A stretch of 49,541 nt of DNA from positions 1 through 49,541 of the forward strand of contig JAADEM010000007.1 in the NCBI GenBank assembly GCA_013153405.1. Reading direction: 5' to 3'. Each line of letters begins with the position of its first letter. The first letter of the stretch is position 1. This stretch comes from Chlorobiota bacterium. Lineage in GTDB: Bacteria > Bacteroidota > Bacteroidia > Bacteroidales > Marinilabiliaceae. Shown here in pieces: positions 1 through 9,198 of the stretch. A program made the translations under genes and the position numbers. The notes below the pieces were generated by a model. That model worked only from the letters and a program-made list of their open reading frames with translations. It was not told the origin of the DNA and did not search any database.

Positions 1-2
1 AT

Positions 3-84
3 CCGTCGGTAGACGGGTGAAGCAATCTTAACACAGTTGAGATCGCTTCTTCGCTCGCGCTCATCGCGATGACGCTGATATTCC
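3..84. repeat. Intergenic repeat-like segment with inverted arms
   Basis: The window opens in non-coding DNA. CCGTC (3-7) and GACGG (12-16) form a small hairpin. GAAGCAATCT (19-28) faces AGATCGCTTC (40-49), a 10-bp inverted pair with one mismatch. The following TTCGCTCGCGCTCATCGC and GATGACG look like dispersed intergenic repeats that are common in bacterial genomes. A 15-base palindrome-like CCCCAAAATTTGGGG follows at 102-116. I see no gene in 1-280 apart from the leuB terminator. Assignment as a repeat is inference, because only one copy is in view. Confidence 0.35.
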
Positions 85-171
85 GTCATTTTCTCATTAT
101 GCCCCAAAATTTGGGGTGAAATCTCGGAATGACGACTTTTTAGACATCCTCACTACGAATGGGGAATGAAC

Positions 172-208
172 AAAAAACCGCAAAGAAGCTCAACCTCAAT
201 GCGGTTTT
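172..208 (-). terminator. Intrinsic terminator of the ilv-leu operon
   Basis: Read on the minus strand, AAAACCGCA (208-200) pairs perfectly with TGCGGTTTT (182-174) over a 17-base loop, and the T-run continues to 172. It lies about 75 bp after the leuB stop and is the only strong hairpin with a T-tract downstream of the operon, so it most likely ends the ilvD-leuB transcript. Confidence 0.85.
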
Positions 209-280
209 GTATAAGTTTTCCTTACAGGAATACACGACTCCCGAAAAAAACAGGAATGGCTGTGTATTCGATATCTCTAA

Positions 281-1351
281 TTATTTGTTTCTTATGTAGT
301 CTACAATCCAGTCGCCAACTTCAGAGGTGCTGTAAGCTTTTCCTCCTTCAGCAATATCTTCAGTCACAACCTTTTCGTCTATTGACTTTTCAACAGCTTC
401 GCGAATCAAAGCGCCTTCCTCCATCAGTTTGAAAGCATACTCGAACATCATGGCTGCCGAAAGGATAGTTGCAAGCGGGTTGGCAATATTCTTACCTGCT
501 GCCTGAGGATACGAACCGTGAATCGGCTCAAACACTGAAGTGTGAGTTCCAACAGAAGCCGAAGGCAAAAGTCCAAGTGAACCTGTGATTACACTTGCCT
601 CATCGGTAAGGATATCGCCGAACATATTCTCTGTTACAAGAACGTCGAAGCGCTTTGGCCCCTGGATCAACTGCATTGCAGCATTATCAACAAACATGTA
701 CTCAACCTCAATATCAGGATAGTTTGGCTCCATCTGCTGGGCCACCTCACGCCACAATCGTGATGTTGCAAGAACATTTGCTTTGTCAACGATTGTTAGT
801 TTCTTACGGCGAACTCCTGCATACTCAAATGCGAGCTTCAGGATACGCTCTATCTCATCACGACTGTACACACTGCTGTCATAAGCTGTGTTACCGTCCT
901 CAGAACGTCCCTGCGGCTTACCGAAATAAATACCGCCTGTAAGTTCTCTAACAGCCATAAAATCTGCTCCATCAACCAACTCTGTTTTCAATGGCGACTT
1001 GTGAATAAGCGACTTAAATGTTGTTACAGGACGAAGATTTGCGTACAATCCAAGTTTTTTACGCATAGCAAGAAGCCCCTGCTCAGGACGCACCTTTGCG
1101 TTAGGATCGTTATCGAATTTCGGGTCTCCTATAGCTCCGAAAAGCACGGCATCAGAATTCATACAAATCTCATGCGTCTCGTCAGGATAAGGATCTCCAA
1201 CCTCATCAATAGCAGTTGCACCAACAAGGCCTTTTGTATAATTTACTTCGTGTCCGAATTTAGCAGCAATTTCATCTACTGCTCTTTTTGCCTGCTCTAC
1301 AATTTCCGGTCCTATTCCGTCACCCGGAAGTAATGCGATGTTTAGTTTCAT
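281..1351 (-). CDS. leuB: 3-isopropylmalate dehydrogenase
   Basis: This 356-residue cytoplasmic enzyme oxidises and decarboxylates (2R,3S)-3-isopropylmalate with NAD+ to give 2-oxoisocaproate, the third step specific to leucine synthesis. The N-terminus carries the isopropylmalate/isocitrate dehydrogenase signature GDGIGPEIV, and the metal/substrate region [13 protein letters not shown] is intact near residue 240. Length is normal for the family. It is the last gene of the minus-strand ilv-leu operon and is separated from the leuA-like gene by a toxin-antitoxin pair. It is followed by a strong terminator. Assignment is very secure. Confidence 0.97.
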   Translation of the reverse strand: MKLNIALLPGDGIGPEIVEQAKRAVDEIAAKFGHEVNYTKGLVGATAIDEVGDPYPDETHEICMNSDAVLFGAIGDPKFDNDPNAKVRPEQGLLAMRKKLGLYANLRPVTTFKSLIHKSPLKTELVDGADFMAVRELTGGIYFGKPQGRSEDGNTAYDSSVYSRDEIERILKLAFEYAGVRRKKLTIVDKANVLATSRLWREVAQQMEPNYPDIEVEYMFVDNAAMQLIQGPKRFDVLVTENMFGDILTDEASVITGSLGLLPSASVGTHTSVFEPIHGSYPQAAGKNIANPLATILSAAMMFEYAFKLMEEGALIREAVEKSIDEKVVTEDIAEGGKAYSTSEVGDWIVDYIRNK

Positions 1352-1421
1352 ATTTCTTTTTGATTTGCCTTCTACAATTCCTGCGATGGAAAGAGAGAAA
1401 GTATTTTACTGTTATTAAATT

Positions 1422-1721
1422 CTATAAAAATGTTAATCCTATCCTCTTGTTCAATCCCCGCTCAAAAATTCGAATTAAAGTTGAAAGCCGGATATTAGCT
1501 TTTGCATTTTCTAATTTTGAGATATAGCTTTTTTTTGTCCCTGCTTTTTTGGCCAACTGTTCTTGTGTCATGTTGGCCTCTTTCCTTGCTCCCTTTAACA
1601 TTTCTGCGATTATGAACATTTGAGCACGTACTTCAAATTCATTCCTGCTATCAGTGCCTACTTTACCATATTCTACCTCTACAAGCTGATCAAAATCTTT
1701 TATGTTCTCGTACTTATCCAT
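1422..1721 (-). CDS. HigA-type antitoxin, XRE-family HTH protein
   Basis: This 99-residue protein has an XRE/Cro-type helix-turn-helix in its second half (ARKEANMTQEQLAKKAGTKK then SYISKLENAKANIRLSTL, about residues 46-83). The N-terminal 40 residues probably contact the toxin. It starts one base after the end of the RelE/HigB-like toxin, so the two are translationally linked, in the toxin-first order typical of HigBA systems. In that family the antitoxin binds and neutralises the toxin and represses the shared promoter; here that is inferred from family and position. The pair interrupts the leu genes without breaking any of them. Confidence 0.85.
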   Translation of the reverse strand: MDKYENIKDFDQLVEVEYGKVGTDSRNEFEVRAQMFIIAEMLKGARKEANMTQEQLAKKAGTKKSYISKLENAKANIRLSTLIRIFERGLNKRIGLTFL

Positions 1722-1722
1722 A

Positions 1723-2061
1723 CTATGCGTTTTTTTCGTTAAAATACTGTTGCTTTAATTTTAATGCTTTCTCTAACCCTTTTTTATGAGTTTTTTGTGT
1801 TTTCTTCTGAAATGCATTAAACAAAACAACTAACTTTCCTTCATCGAAACAGCAAAAAATCCTATATATGTTTGATTGATATTCTACTCGAATCTCATAC
1901 AATCCGTCAGTTCCGGAAATATGTTTTAAAAATTTCTCGGGACCCCTGTCAATTTGTTTTATTAATTCAAACGTATACAGAATCTTATCTTTTTCCTTTG
2001 CATCTTGGCTTTTGTAAAAGTCAATAAAGTGATTTTCATAAAAGATAATTTTTCTTGCCAT
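1723..2061 (-). CDS. HigB/RelE-like toxin (Gp49-like)
   Basis: This 112-residue basic protein resembles the Gp49-like branch of the RelE/HigB superfamily. Members are mRNA interferases that cleave messages at the ribosome. Diagnostic segments are GLYEIRVEYQSNIYRIFCCF and the following LVVLFNAFQKKTQKT, with a lysine-rich C-terminal helix (about residues 90-112). The downstream gene encodes the matching XRE antitoxin. A consensus promoter ends only four bases before the ATG, so the mRNA may be leaderless. Toxicity itself cannot be judged from sequence, but no inactivating frameshift or stop is seen. Confidence 0.85.
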   Translation of the reverse strand: MARKIIFYENHFIDFYKSQDAKEKDKILYTFELIKQIDRGPEKFLKHISGTDGLYEIRVEYQSNIYRIFCCFDEGKLVVLFNAFQKKTQKTHKKGLEKALKLKQQYFNEKNA

Positions 2062-2065
2062 CGCA

Positions 2066-2097
2066 CAAAGTTAACACATAAGATAACATGGTGCAAA
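2066..2097 (-). promoter_or_regulatory. Promoter of the toxin-antitoxin pair
   Basis: On the minus strand TTTG (2097-2094) is followed by a 20-base spacer and TAACTTTG (2073-2066). This matches the Bacteroidota sigma-ABfr consensus TTTG-N19-21-TAnnTTTG exactly. The toxin ATG begins at 2061, so transcription would start at or within a few bases of the start codon. Confidence 0.7.
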
Positions 2098-2117
2098 TAA
2101 TGCAAGCTACATGAGGC

Positions 2118-3641
2118 CTAACTCATCGTATAAGTATCATTCTCCATTATGTTCAGCATCTTGACCGTTGCCTTGATAGCTGCCTCTGTCTGGTCAGCAT
2201 CCAGTCCGCGCGTTTTGAACTCGCGTCCTTCAAATTCCCAGATAATGACCGCCTCAACAAGTGCATTGGTCTTACCTCCCGGAGGAATTGTTACCGAATA
2301 GTCAATAAGAACCGGATGCGGTTTTTCAAGTTTTTCATAAATTTTCCAGAGAGCTTTCATAAAGGCATCATACTGTCCGTCACCCACCGATGATTCCTGA
2401 AAAGACTCATCCCCTATCTGAATACTTACGGTAGCTACGGGTTTCAGCCCGTGAGCAAGTGTCAGATAGTAATTATTTACCTTTATCTTATTATCGATAG
2501 ATGTACTGCGCAAAACATCAGATATAATGTAAGGCAAATCCTCCGTTGTTACACTCTCCTTTTTGTCTCCAAGCTCGATTACACGTTCGGTCACCTTTTT
2601 CATCTCTTCGGGAGTAAGAGTAATTCCAAGCTCCTGAAGGTTCTTTAAGATGTTTGCCTTACCCGATGTTTTCCCAAGCGCATATTTACGAATCCTTCCG
2701 AAACGTTCGGGTAAAAGGTCATTGTAGTAAAGGTTGTCTTTATTGTCACCGTCGGCATGAACACCACTACATTGCGTAAATACATACTCTCCCACCAGCG
2801 GTTTATTAGCCGGAATACGCACTCCGGAAATAGTCTCAACCAGCTTACTCACCTTAGTAAGCTTTGACTCCTTAAGGTTGTTCGGAATTTTCAGATGGTC
2901 GTTAAGAATGCCAAGCACACTAGCCAGCGGGGCATTACCTGTTCGCTCTCCTAAACCATTAACAGTTGTATGTACACCCTTAGCTCCATTCCGCACTGCG
3001 GCAAAAACATTTGCAACAGCCAGATCGTAGTCGTTATGAGCATGGAAATCGAAATGCAGATCCGGATATTTATCAACCATCTGCGAAATGAACTCTTTGG
3101 TTTGTAACGGATTCAGTATCCCCAGGGTATCAGGAAGCATAAAACGCTTAATCCCGGAATCCTTAAGTTCATCCATAATAAAGAATACATATTCGGGCGA
3201 TTGAATAATTCCATTCGACCAGTCCTCAAGGTAGATATTCACCCCCATCCCCATCTTCACGGCATTATCAATTACCTCCCTGATATCCTTTACATGCTCT
3301 TCAGGTGTCTTACGAAGCTGGTTCTTAACGTGCTTCAACGACCCTTTTGTAAGCAGATTTATGACCTTACCTCCTGCATCCTGTATCCACTTAAGTGAAA
3401 CATCACCATCCACAAATCCCAAAACCTCAACCCTGTCAAGGTATCCATGTCTATCCGCCCATTCGGTAATTGCACTTACTGCCTCAAATTCTCCTTTAGA
3501 CACTCTGGCCGAAGCAACCTCAATACGGTCAACATTCATCTCTCCCAAAAGAAACTGGGATATTGCAAGCTTCTCCGCCTTATTGAATGAAACACCCGTC
3601 GTTTGTTCCCCGTCACGAAGGGTTGTGTCCATTATTTCCAT
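2118..3641 (-). CDS. Isopropylmalate/citramalate synthase family protein
   Basis: This 507-residue enzyme belongs to the HMGL-like/LeuA acyl-CoA condensing family. The N-terminal catalytic barrel has [16 protein letters not shown] at residues 4-19 and the metal-binding HAHNDYDLA near residue 200, followed by NGLGERTGN. The last 110 or so residues form a LeuA allosteric-type (LeuA dimer) domain. A clear LeuA is encoded four genes upstream, and this copy is quite divergent from it, so it may instead be a citramalate synthase (acetyl-CoA plus pyruvate, an alternative route to 2-oxobutyrate for isoleucine) or a second 2-isopropylmalate synthase. From memory, Bacteroides leu clusters carry a similar second copy before leuB. 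The family is certain; the exact substrate is not. Confidence 0.85.
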   Translation of the reverse strand: MEIMDTTLRDGEQTTGVSFNKAEKLAISQFLLGEMNVDRIEVASARVSKGEFEAVSAITEWADRHGYLDRVEVLGFVDGDVSLKWIQDAGGKVINLLTKGSLKHVKNQLRKTPEEHVKDIREVIDNAVKMGMGVNIYLEDWSNGIIQSPEYVFFIMDELKDSGIKRFMLPDTLGILNPLQTKEFISQMVDKYPDLHFDFHAHNDYDLAVANVFAAVRNGAKGVHTTVNGLGERTGNAPLASVLGILNDHLKIPNNLKESKLTKVSKLVETISGVRIPANKPLVGEYVFTQCSGVHADGDNKDNLYYNDLLPERFGRIRKYALGKTSGKANILKNLQELGITLTPEEMKKVTERVIELGDKKESVTTEDLPYIISDVLRSTSIDNKIKVNNYYLTLAHGLKPVATVSIQIGDESFQESSVGDGQYDAFMKALWKIYEKLEKPHPVLIDYSVTIPPGGKTNALVEAVIIWEFEGREFKTRGLDADQTEAAIKATVKMLNIMENDTYTMS

Positions 3642-3663
3642 ACTCTTCCGCTTTTTTAGAATT

Positions 3664-3696
3664 ATTCCTCCGATGACTTCGAGTCATCAGAGGAGT
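3664..3696. repeat. Intergenic palindrome with GATGACT core
   Basis: Between the leuA-like gene and leuD, TCCTC-C-GATGACT (3666-3678) and AGTCATC-A-GAGGA (3682-3694) form a stem with one mismatch around a TCG loop. There is no T-tract. The GATGACT/AGTCATC core is shared with the palindrome at 29941-29976, suggesting a dispersed repeat family. Confidence 0.55.
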
Positions 3697-3704
3697 AAGT
3701 TCAA

Positions 3705-4310
3705 TTAGTTAAATGAAGGAAGTTTTTTTTCAAACTCAGCGATCTCATCCTTCATATTCAACAGGTAATCGATATCATCGAAACCGTTGAGCATACAGTC
3801 TTTTTTGTAACTGTTTATTTCAAAACCTTCGCTCTCACCTGTCGCTTTTAATGTGATAGTTTGCTTTTCAAGGTTTATTTCAATTTCGGTTTTAGGGTCT
3901 TTTTCGATTTCTGCAAATATCTTTTGCAAAAACTCTTCCGACACCTGAACCGGCAAAACTCCGTTGTTCAGAGCATTGTTTTTAAAGATATCGGCAAAAA
4001 AGCTTGATACAACTGCTCTTAAACCGTATCCCTGAACAGCCCAGGCAGCATGTTCACGACTGGAACCGCTTCCGAAGTTTTTCCCTGCTACAAGTATTTT
4101 ACTTCCCTGATATTCCGGTTTGTTAAGCACAAAATCCTCTTTCGGACTACCATCCTTGTTGTAACGCCAATCGGCAAACAGATTGTCGCCAAAACCGTCT
4201 TTAGTAGTGGCCTTAAGGAAACGTGCGGGAATTATCTGGTCTGTATCCACATTCTCGATAGGAAGCGGATATGCAGTTGATATTAATGTTGTGAATTTTT
4301 CTATCGGCAT
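3705..4310 (-). CDS. leuD: 3-isopropylmalate dehydratase small subunit
   Basis: This 201-residue subunit completes isopropylmalate isomerase with LeuC, converting 2- to 3-isopropylmalate. The swivel-domain hallmark [16 protein letters not shown] (near residues 76-91) is intact, as is the N-terminal [13 protein letters not shown]. The length is that of the bacterial two-subunit enzyme. It lies 40 bp downstream of leuC in the same operon. The assignment is firm. Confidence 0.96.
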   Translation of the reverse strand: MPIEKFTTLISTAYPLPIENVDTDQIIPARFLKATTKDGFGDNLFADWRYNKDGSPKEDFVLNKPEYQGSKILVAGKNFGSGSSREHAAWAVQGYGLRAVVSSFFADIFKNNALNNGVLPVQVSEEFLQKIFAEIEKDPKTEIEINLEKQTITLKATGESEGFEINSYKKDCMLNGFDDIDYLLNMKDEIAEFEKKLPSFN

Positions 4311-4350
4311 AATTTTCCTGATTTTCGATTTACATTTTTCGAATCTCTTT

Positions 4351-5751
4351 TTATAAAATAGTTCTCGGGTCGGTCAGCTTACCTGTTATTGCAGCTGCTG
4401 CTGCCGTAAGCGGACTGGCCAGCATTGTTCTGGCACCCGGCCCCTGACGTCCTTCAAAGTTTCTGTTCGATGTTGAGACAGAATACATTCCGGCAGGTAT
4501 CTTATCCTCGTTCATTGCAAGACAAGCTGAACATCCCGGCTGACGAAGCTCAAAACCTGCCTCTTCCAGAATAGCTTTAATGCCTTCTTCCTCGGCCTGT
4601 TTCTCAACCTTGTGGCTTCCCGGAACTATCCAGGCAACAACATCATCAGCTTTTTTATGGCCTTTCACTGCATTTGCAAACATACGAAGGTCTTCGATGC
4701 GGCCGTTGGTACAGCTACCCACAAATACATAATCAATCTTTTTGCCTTCAAGCTTATCTCCGGGTTTAAATCCCATATAGTCGAGCGACTTAAGGAATGA
4801 TTTCTGCGATGATTCATCAACCTCTTCAAGAGTGGGAATATTTCCGGTAATACCTGTTCCCATTCCCGGATTTGTTCCGTAGGTTATCATCGGCTCGATA
4901 TCGGCAGCATCGAACGTAAGCTCCTTATCAAACACTGCATCGTCATCTGTTTTCAGTGTCTTCCAGTACTCAACAGCTTTATCCCATTGCTCTCCTTTAG
5001 GTGCAAAGTCACGTCCTTTCAGGTACTCGAATGTTGTTTCATCAGGAGCTATCATTCCACCGCGGGCACCCATCTCAATACTCATATTACAGATAGTCAT
5101 ACGGGCTTCCATTGACAAACTGCGGATGGCAGAACCGGCAAACTCAATAAAGTAACCTGTTCCTCCGCCTGTCGAAATCTTCGAAATAATGTAAAGGATA
5201 ATATCTTTTGATGTCACTCCTTTTTCCAGCTCGCCTTCAATATTTATGCGCATCCGTTTCGGTTTGGGCTGCATAATGCACTGAGTTGCCAGTGTCATCT
5301 CAACCTCACTGGTTCCAATACCGAAAGCGATACTTCCGAAAGCTCCGTGAGTAGATGTATGACTGTCGCCGCAAACAATGGTCATTCCCGGCTGGGTAAG
5401 TCCGAGTTCAGGTCCGATTACATGAACAATACCGTTAAGGGGGTGACCCAAACCATACATGGTAACACCGAACTCTTCACAGTTCTTTTTCAATGTCTCA
5501 ACCTGTATTCTCGACAACTCCTCTTTTATGGGAAGATGCTGGTTTTTTGTAGGTATGTTGTGGTCGGGAGTTGCAAGAACCCTTTCAGGATTAAAAACCT
5601 TGATCCCTCTTTTCCTCAAACCTTCAAATGCCTGCGGACTTGTAACCTCGTGAATATAGTGACGCTCGATAAAAAGAACATCCGGTCCGTCCTCGATGGA
5701 CTTTACCACGTGGCTGTCCCATATCTTATCAAATAATGTTTTTCCTTCCAA
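4351..5751 (-). CDS. leuC: 3-isopropylmalate dehydratase large subunit
   Basis: This 466-residue aconitase-family subunit carries the [4Fe-4S] cluster of isopropylmalate isomerase. The cluster cysteines are visible in [14 protein letters not shown] and in the paired [19 protein letters not shown] near the C-terminus. [20 protein letters not shown] is the usual substrate-binding block. Length matches bacterial LeuC. It works with the leuD product encoded immediately downstream and follows leuA in pathway order. Confidence 0.97.
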   Translation of the reverse strand: MEGKTLFDKIWDSHVVKSIEDGPDVLFIERHYIHEVTSPQAFEGLRKRGIKVFNPERVLATPDHNIPTKNQHLPIKEELSRIQVETLKKNCEEFGVTMYGLGHPLNGIVHVIGPELGLTQPGMTIVCGDSHTSTHGAFGSIAFGIGTSEVEMTLATQCIMQPKPKRMRINIEGELEKGVTSKDIILYIISKISTGGGTGYFIEFAGSAIRSLSMEARMTICNMSIEMGARGGMIAPDETTFEYLKGRDFAPKGEQWDKAVEYWKTLKTDDDAVFDKELTFDAADIEPMITYGTNPGMGTGITGNIPTLEEVDESSQKSFLKSLDYMGFKPGDKLEGKKIDYVFVGSCTNGRIEDLRMFANAVKGHKKADDVVAWIVPGSHKVEKQAEEEGIKAILEEAGFELRQPGCSACLAMNEDKIPAGMYSVSTSNRNFEGRQGPGARTMLASPLTAAAAAITGKLTDPRTIL

Positions 5752-5786
5752 TTTTCGATGATTTTAATGATTATCAACTAATACAA

Positions 5787-5821
5787 TTTAACTCCCTGCC
5801 TCAGAAAAACAGAGAGTTAAA
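5787..5821. repeat. Hairpin between leuA and leuC
   Basis: TTTAACTC (5787-5794) and GAGTTAAA (5814-5821) are perfect inverted arms around a 19-base loop, between the leuA stop and the leuC start. Without a proper T-tract it is more likely an mRNA processing or stability stem than a terminator. Confidence 0.4.
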
Positions 5822-5840
5822 AATTGAATTTTATCTGTTT

Positions 5841-7337
5841 TTATCCAATCTTGGATATGGCATCAAGGAACGCCTCTACCGATGCGGTAACGATATCAAC
5901 GTTAGCCGAAAATCCATAGTACGAAACTCCTTTATGCTCAATCTGAACATGCACTTTACCCTGGTCGTCGCTGCCGCGGGTTATTGCCTGAATAAGGAAC
6001 TCTTCTAGATGAACCTTACGCTTAACAAGGTTCTTAACTGCAGAGAATGCTGCATCAATAGGTCCGTTTCCTGAAGCTGTTTCGGTAAAAATATCACCGT
6101 TGAAATTCACGGATACCGTAGCGGTAGGTATTGTTGATTTACCACAAAGAACCTGCAGGAATTCAAGCTTAAGTGCTGTGTCAACCTTTTGTTTTTCGGC
6201 ACCAACCAACACTTCAAGGTCCTCATCGGTAATGTCCTTCTTCTTATCGGCAAGATCCAGGAACTTCTCGTATATCTTGTTCAGTTCTTCACCTTCAACC
6301 TCATACCCAAGAACGTGCAAACGGTGTTTCAGTGCCGCACGTCCGCTGCGGGCAGTAAGTACAATACTCGATTCACGTACACCAACCTCAGCAGGATCAA
6401 TAATTTCATAATTCTCACGATTTTTAAGAACACCGTCCTGGTGAATACCTGATGAATGAGCGAAAGCATTCCGGCCAACAATTGCCTTATTGGGCTGAAC
6501 AGGCATACGCATCAGGGTAGACACAAGCTTACTTGTCTTGATTATCTGTTTTGTGTCGATCTCTGTTTCATAGTCAAGGTCGTGGTGGCTCTTTATTGCC
6601 ATAACAACCTCTTCGAGAGATGTGTTTCCGGCACGTTCACCAAGTCCGTTTATGGTTACCTCAACCTGACGTGCTCCGTTCATAACACCGGTAAGTGTAT
6701 TGGCGGTTGCCATACCAAGGTCGTTATGACAGTGTGTTGAAATTACTGCTTTATCAATGTTCGGAACATTGTTTACAAGGTAAGCAATCTTGGCACCGTA
6801 CTCAGTAGGCAGAGTATATCCGGTTGTGTCAGGAATGTTTACAACTGTAGCTCCGGCTTTTATAACCGCCTCGATAACACGGGCCAGGTACTCGTTATCG
6901 GTACGTCCGGCATCCTCGGCATAGAATTCAACATCCTCAACAAAACGTTTTGCGTACTTCACTGCCTCAATGGCACGCTCAATAATTTCCTCCTCGTTTG
7001 AGTTGAGCTTGTATTTAATATGGTACGGTGAGGTTCCTATACCTGTATGAATTCGTCCTTTCTTTGCAAATTTCAGGGCATCGGCAGCAACTTCAATATC
7101 CTTCTTTACTGCTCTTGTAAGAGCACAGATAGTAGGATTAGTAACCGCCTTTGATATCTCCACTACTGAGTTGAAATCTCCCGGGCTTGAAATGGGGAAT
7201 CCTGCTTCGATAACATCAACACCCAGTTTCTCAAGCTGGCGTGCAACTTCTATTTTCTCGATAGTGTTAAGCTGACAACCGGGAACCTGTTCCCCGTCTC
7301 TCAATGTTGTATCGAAAATGTATACTCTATCGCTCAT
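5841..7337 (-). CDS. leuA: 2-isopropylmalate synthase
   Basis: This 498-residue enzyme condenses acetyl-CoA with 2-oxoisovalerate, the first committed step to leucine. Visible hallmarks are [16 protein letters not shown] (residues 8-23), the metal-binding [14 protein letters not shown] near residue 200, NGLGERAGN, and a C-terminal LeuA dimer/allosteric domain (about residues 370-498) that in this family mediates leucine feedback. It is much closer to classical LeuA than the second family member at 2118-3641. It lies between ilvC and leuC in the operon. Confidence 0.96.
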   Translation of the reverse strand: MSDRVYIFDTTLRDGEQVPGCQLNTIEKIEVARQLEKLGVDVIEAGFPISSPGDFNSVVEISKAVTNPTICALTRAVKKDIEVAADALKFAKKGRIHTGIGTSPYHIKYKLNSNEEEIIERAIEAVKYAKRFVEDVEFYAEDAGRTDNEYLARVIEAVIKAGATVVNIPDTTGYTLPTEYGAKIAYLVNNVPNIDKAVISTHCHNDLGMATANTLTGVMNGARQVEVTINGLGERAGNTSLEEVVMAIKSHHDLDYETEIDTKQIIKTSKLVSTLMRMPVQPNKAIVGRNAFAHSSGIHQDGVLKNRENYEIIDPAEVGVRESSIVLTARSGRAALKHRLHVLGYEVEGEELNKIYEKFLDLADKKKDITDEDLEVLVGAEKQKVDTALKLEFLQVLCGKSTIPTATVSVNFNGDIFTETASGNGPIDAAFSAVKNLVKRKVHLEEFLIQAITRGSDDQGKVHVQIEHKGVSYYGFSANVDIVTASVEAFLDAISKIG

Positions 7338-7351
7338 GGCTTTGTGTTTTT

Positions 7352-7408
7352 GCTGTTAGCCGTTAGCTATTAGCTGTTAGCGCAAAAATGTTGCTAAAAG
7401 CTAACAGC
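7352..7408. repeat. TTAGC tandem repeats forming an intergenic hairpin
   Basis: The gap between ilvC and leuA holds repeated TTAGC units: GCTGTTAGC (7352-7360), CGTTAGC (7361-7367) and TATTAGCTGTTAGC (up to 7381). GCTGTTAGC at 7373-7381 pairs perfectly with GCTAACAGC at 7400-7408, and the arms continue imperfectly. This looks like a repeat-derived stem within the operon. Confidence 0.5.
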
Positions 7409-7425
7409 CATAAGCTAAAGCTGAA

Positions 7426-8472
7426 TTAATTATTTTCAGGACGTAATTTTCTTACTGCAGCACCTGCTCTCCACATTTCTGAGTTGTGAAGCTCTTCTAG
7501 TTCTTTGTTCAGATGCTCACGATAGTCGGGCTTACTGTTAGAATCGATTGAGCGCTGTGCTTCGTTTCCGCTTGCCACCTCTTTGTAAAGCTCTTCGAAA
7601 ACAGGTTTTGAAGCGTCACGGAATTTCTTCCACCAGTCAAGAGCTCCTCTTTGTGCTGTAGTTGAGCAGTTGGCATACATCCAGTCCATACCGTTCTCAG
7701 CGATAAGCGGCATAAGCGACTGAGTAAGCTCTTCCACTGTTTCGTTGAAGGCCTCGGAAGGAGAGTGTCCGTTTGCACGAAGAACATCGTACTGTGCTGC
7801 AAAAATACCCTGAATTGCTCCCATCAGAGTTCCGCGTTCACCTGTAAGGTCACTGTAAACCTCTTTCTGGAATGTTGTTTCGAAAAGATAACCTGAGCCA
7901 ACTCCGATACCAAGAGCAACCACTCTTTCCCATGCCTTACCTGTGGCATCCTGGAAGATAGCGTAACTTGAATTCAGACCTCTTCCTTCAAGGAACATTC
8001 TGCGAAGACTTGTACCAGAACCCTTAGGGGCAACAAGAATCACATCAACATCCTCGGGAGGAATAATTCCTGTTCTTTCCTTATATGTGATACCGAATCC
8101 GTGTGAAAAGTAAAGTGCTTTACCCGGAGTCAGATATTTTTTTACAGTAGGCCATACTGCTATCTGACCAGCATCAGACAACAGATATTGTATAATTGTA
8201 CCTTTTTCAAGTGCTTCTTCAATAGGGAACAGGGTTTCGCCCGGCACCCAGCCGTCAGCAACTGCCTTATCCCAGGTAGGGCTCTCTTTTCTTTGACCAA
8301 TGATAACGTTGAATCCGTTATCCTTCAGGTTCAATGCCTGTCCCGGTCCCTGTACTCCATAACCAATAACGGCAATGGTTTCATCTTTTAATACATCAAG
8401 TGCTTTACTTAAAGGAAATTCTTCTCTTGTTACAACATTTTCCTCTACTCCGCCAAAATTAATCTTAGCCAT
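7426..8472 (-). CDS. ilvC: Ketol-acid reductoisomerase
   Basis: This 348-residue enzyme isomerises and reduces acetolactate or acetohydroxybutyrate, the second common step to valine, leucine and isoleucine. The nucleotide-binding loop GYGVQGPGQALNLKDNG (near residues 38-54) is followed by IIGQRKES, the segment that sets NADPH versus NADH preference. GVGSGYLFETTFQKEVYSDL carries metal-ligand residues. Length fits class I (short) enzymes. The cofactor preference cannot be decided by eye. Confidence 0.96.
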   Translation of the reverse strand: MAKINFGGVEENVVTREEFPLSKALDVLKDETIAVIGYGVQGPGQALNLKDNGFNVIIGQRKESPTWDKAVADGWVPGETLFPIEEALEKGTIIQYLLSDAGQIAVWPTVKKYLTPGKALYFSHGFGITYKERTGIIPPEDVDVILVAPKGSGTSLRRMFLEGRGLNSSYAIFQDATGKAWERVVALGIGVGSGYLFETTFQKEVYSDLTGERGTLMGAIQGIFAAQYDVLRANGHSPSEAFNETVEELTQSLMPLIAENGMDWMYANCSTTAQRGALDWWKKFRDASKPVFEELYKEVASGNEAQRSIDSNSKPDYREHLNKELEELHNSEMWRAGAAVRKLRPENN

Positions 8473-8553
8473 AATTTTCTATTGTTAAGTTTTGAATTAT
8501 AATTTTTTCTCCCAATTTGATTTCAAAAACCACGCAAAAATAGTGATTTGTTT

Positions 8554-9096
8554 TTAATCTTTTATAATTTTTTCATTTTCAAGCTTATCAAGATAGCTTG
8601 ACAACAGTTCTTTTTTCAGTTTGGTAACCGCTACCCGTCCCGAGCGTGTAAACTGTGTTACTCCGAACTGGCTCAGTTTCTCGAACAATTCCTGCGTTTC
8701 GCTTTTATGTCCGGTCTTTTCGATAACTGTATATTCTTTTGATATTTCAAGAATACGGGCATTGTGCTTACGAATCAGGCGCTCAACCTCATTACTCTCG
8801 AGTATTGCCTCGGTTGGCACTTTGTAAAGAGCTATTTCCTGATGTATAACCTCATCTTCAGTAAAAACAAATGACTTGACAACGTCAATTCTTTTATCGA
8901 GCTGTGTCTGTACCTTATCTATCAGCTCTTTTTCGGTTATCGCAACAATGGTAATTTTATGTATACCCGGAATAGCAGACTCGGAAGAGGTAATGCTCTC
9001 AATATTGACATTACGCCTTGTAAACACAGTTGACACCTGACTTAAAAGCCCGATATGGTTCTCTGAGTATATCGATATTGTAAATTCCTGTTTCAT
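8554..9096 (-). CDS. ilvN: Acetolactate synthase regulatory (small) subunit
   Basis: This 180-residue protein is the regulatory partner of IlvB. It has an N-terminal ACT domain (FTISIYSENHIGLLSQVSTV then FTRRNVNIESITSS, about residues 4-40) that in this family binds valine for feedback control, and a C-terminal ACT-like half (about residues 85-180). The length is that of the long form of the subunit (IlvH/IlvN). It lies directly downstream of ilvB, with which it forms the holoenzyme. Confidence 0.92.
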   Translation of the reverse strand: MKQEFTISIYSENHIGLLSQVSTVFTRRNVNIESITSSESAIPGIHKITIVAITEKELIDKVQTQLDKRIDVVKSFVFTEDEVIHQEIALYKVPTEAILESNEVERLIRKHNARILEISKEYTVIEKTGHKSETQELFEKLSQFGVTQFTRSGRVAVTKLKKELLSSYLDKLENEKIIKD

Positions 9097-9112
9097 CGTT
9101 TTTTATGGTTTG

Positions 9113-9183
9113 CCCCCCTCATTCCAGGGAATGAAAGGGTATTGTATTTCGTACTTACTTTTTAATTTCTCCCCATTAGGGGA
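9113..9183. repeat. Two small hairpins between ilvB and ilvN
   Basis: TCATTCC (9119-9125) pairs with GGAATGA (9128-9134) across a 2-base loop, flanked by runs of C and G that extend it imperfectly. A second stem CCCC-ATTA-GGGG follows near 9170-9181. No T-tract follows either stem in the direction of transcription. They may affect relative IlvB/IlvN output, but that is inference. Confidence 0.35.
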
Positions 9184-9198
9184 ATAAAGAGGAGGCAT

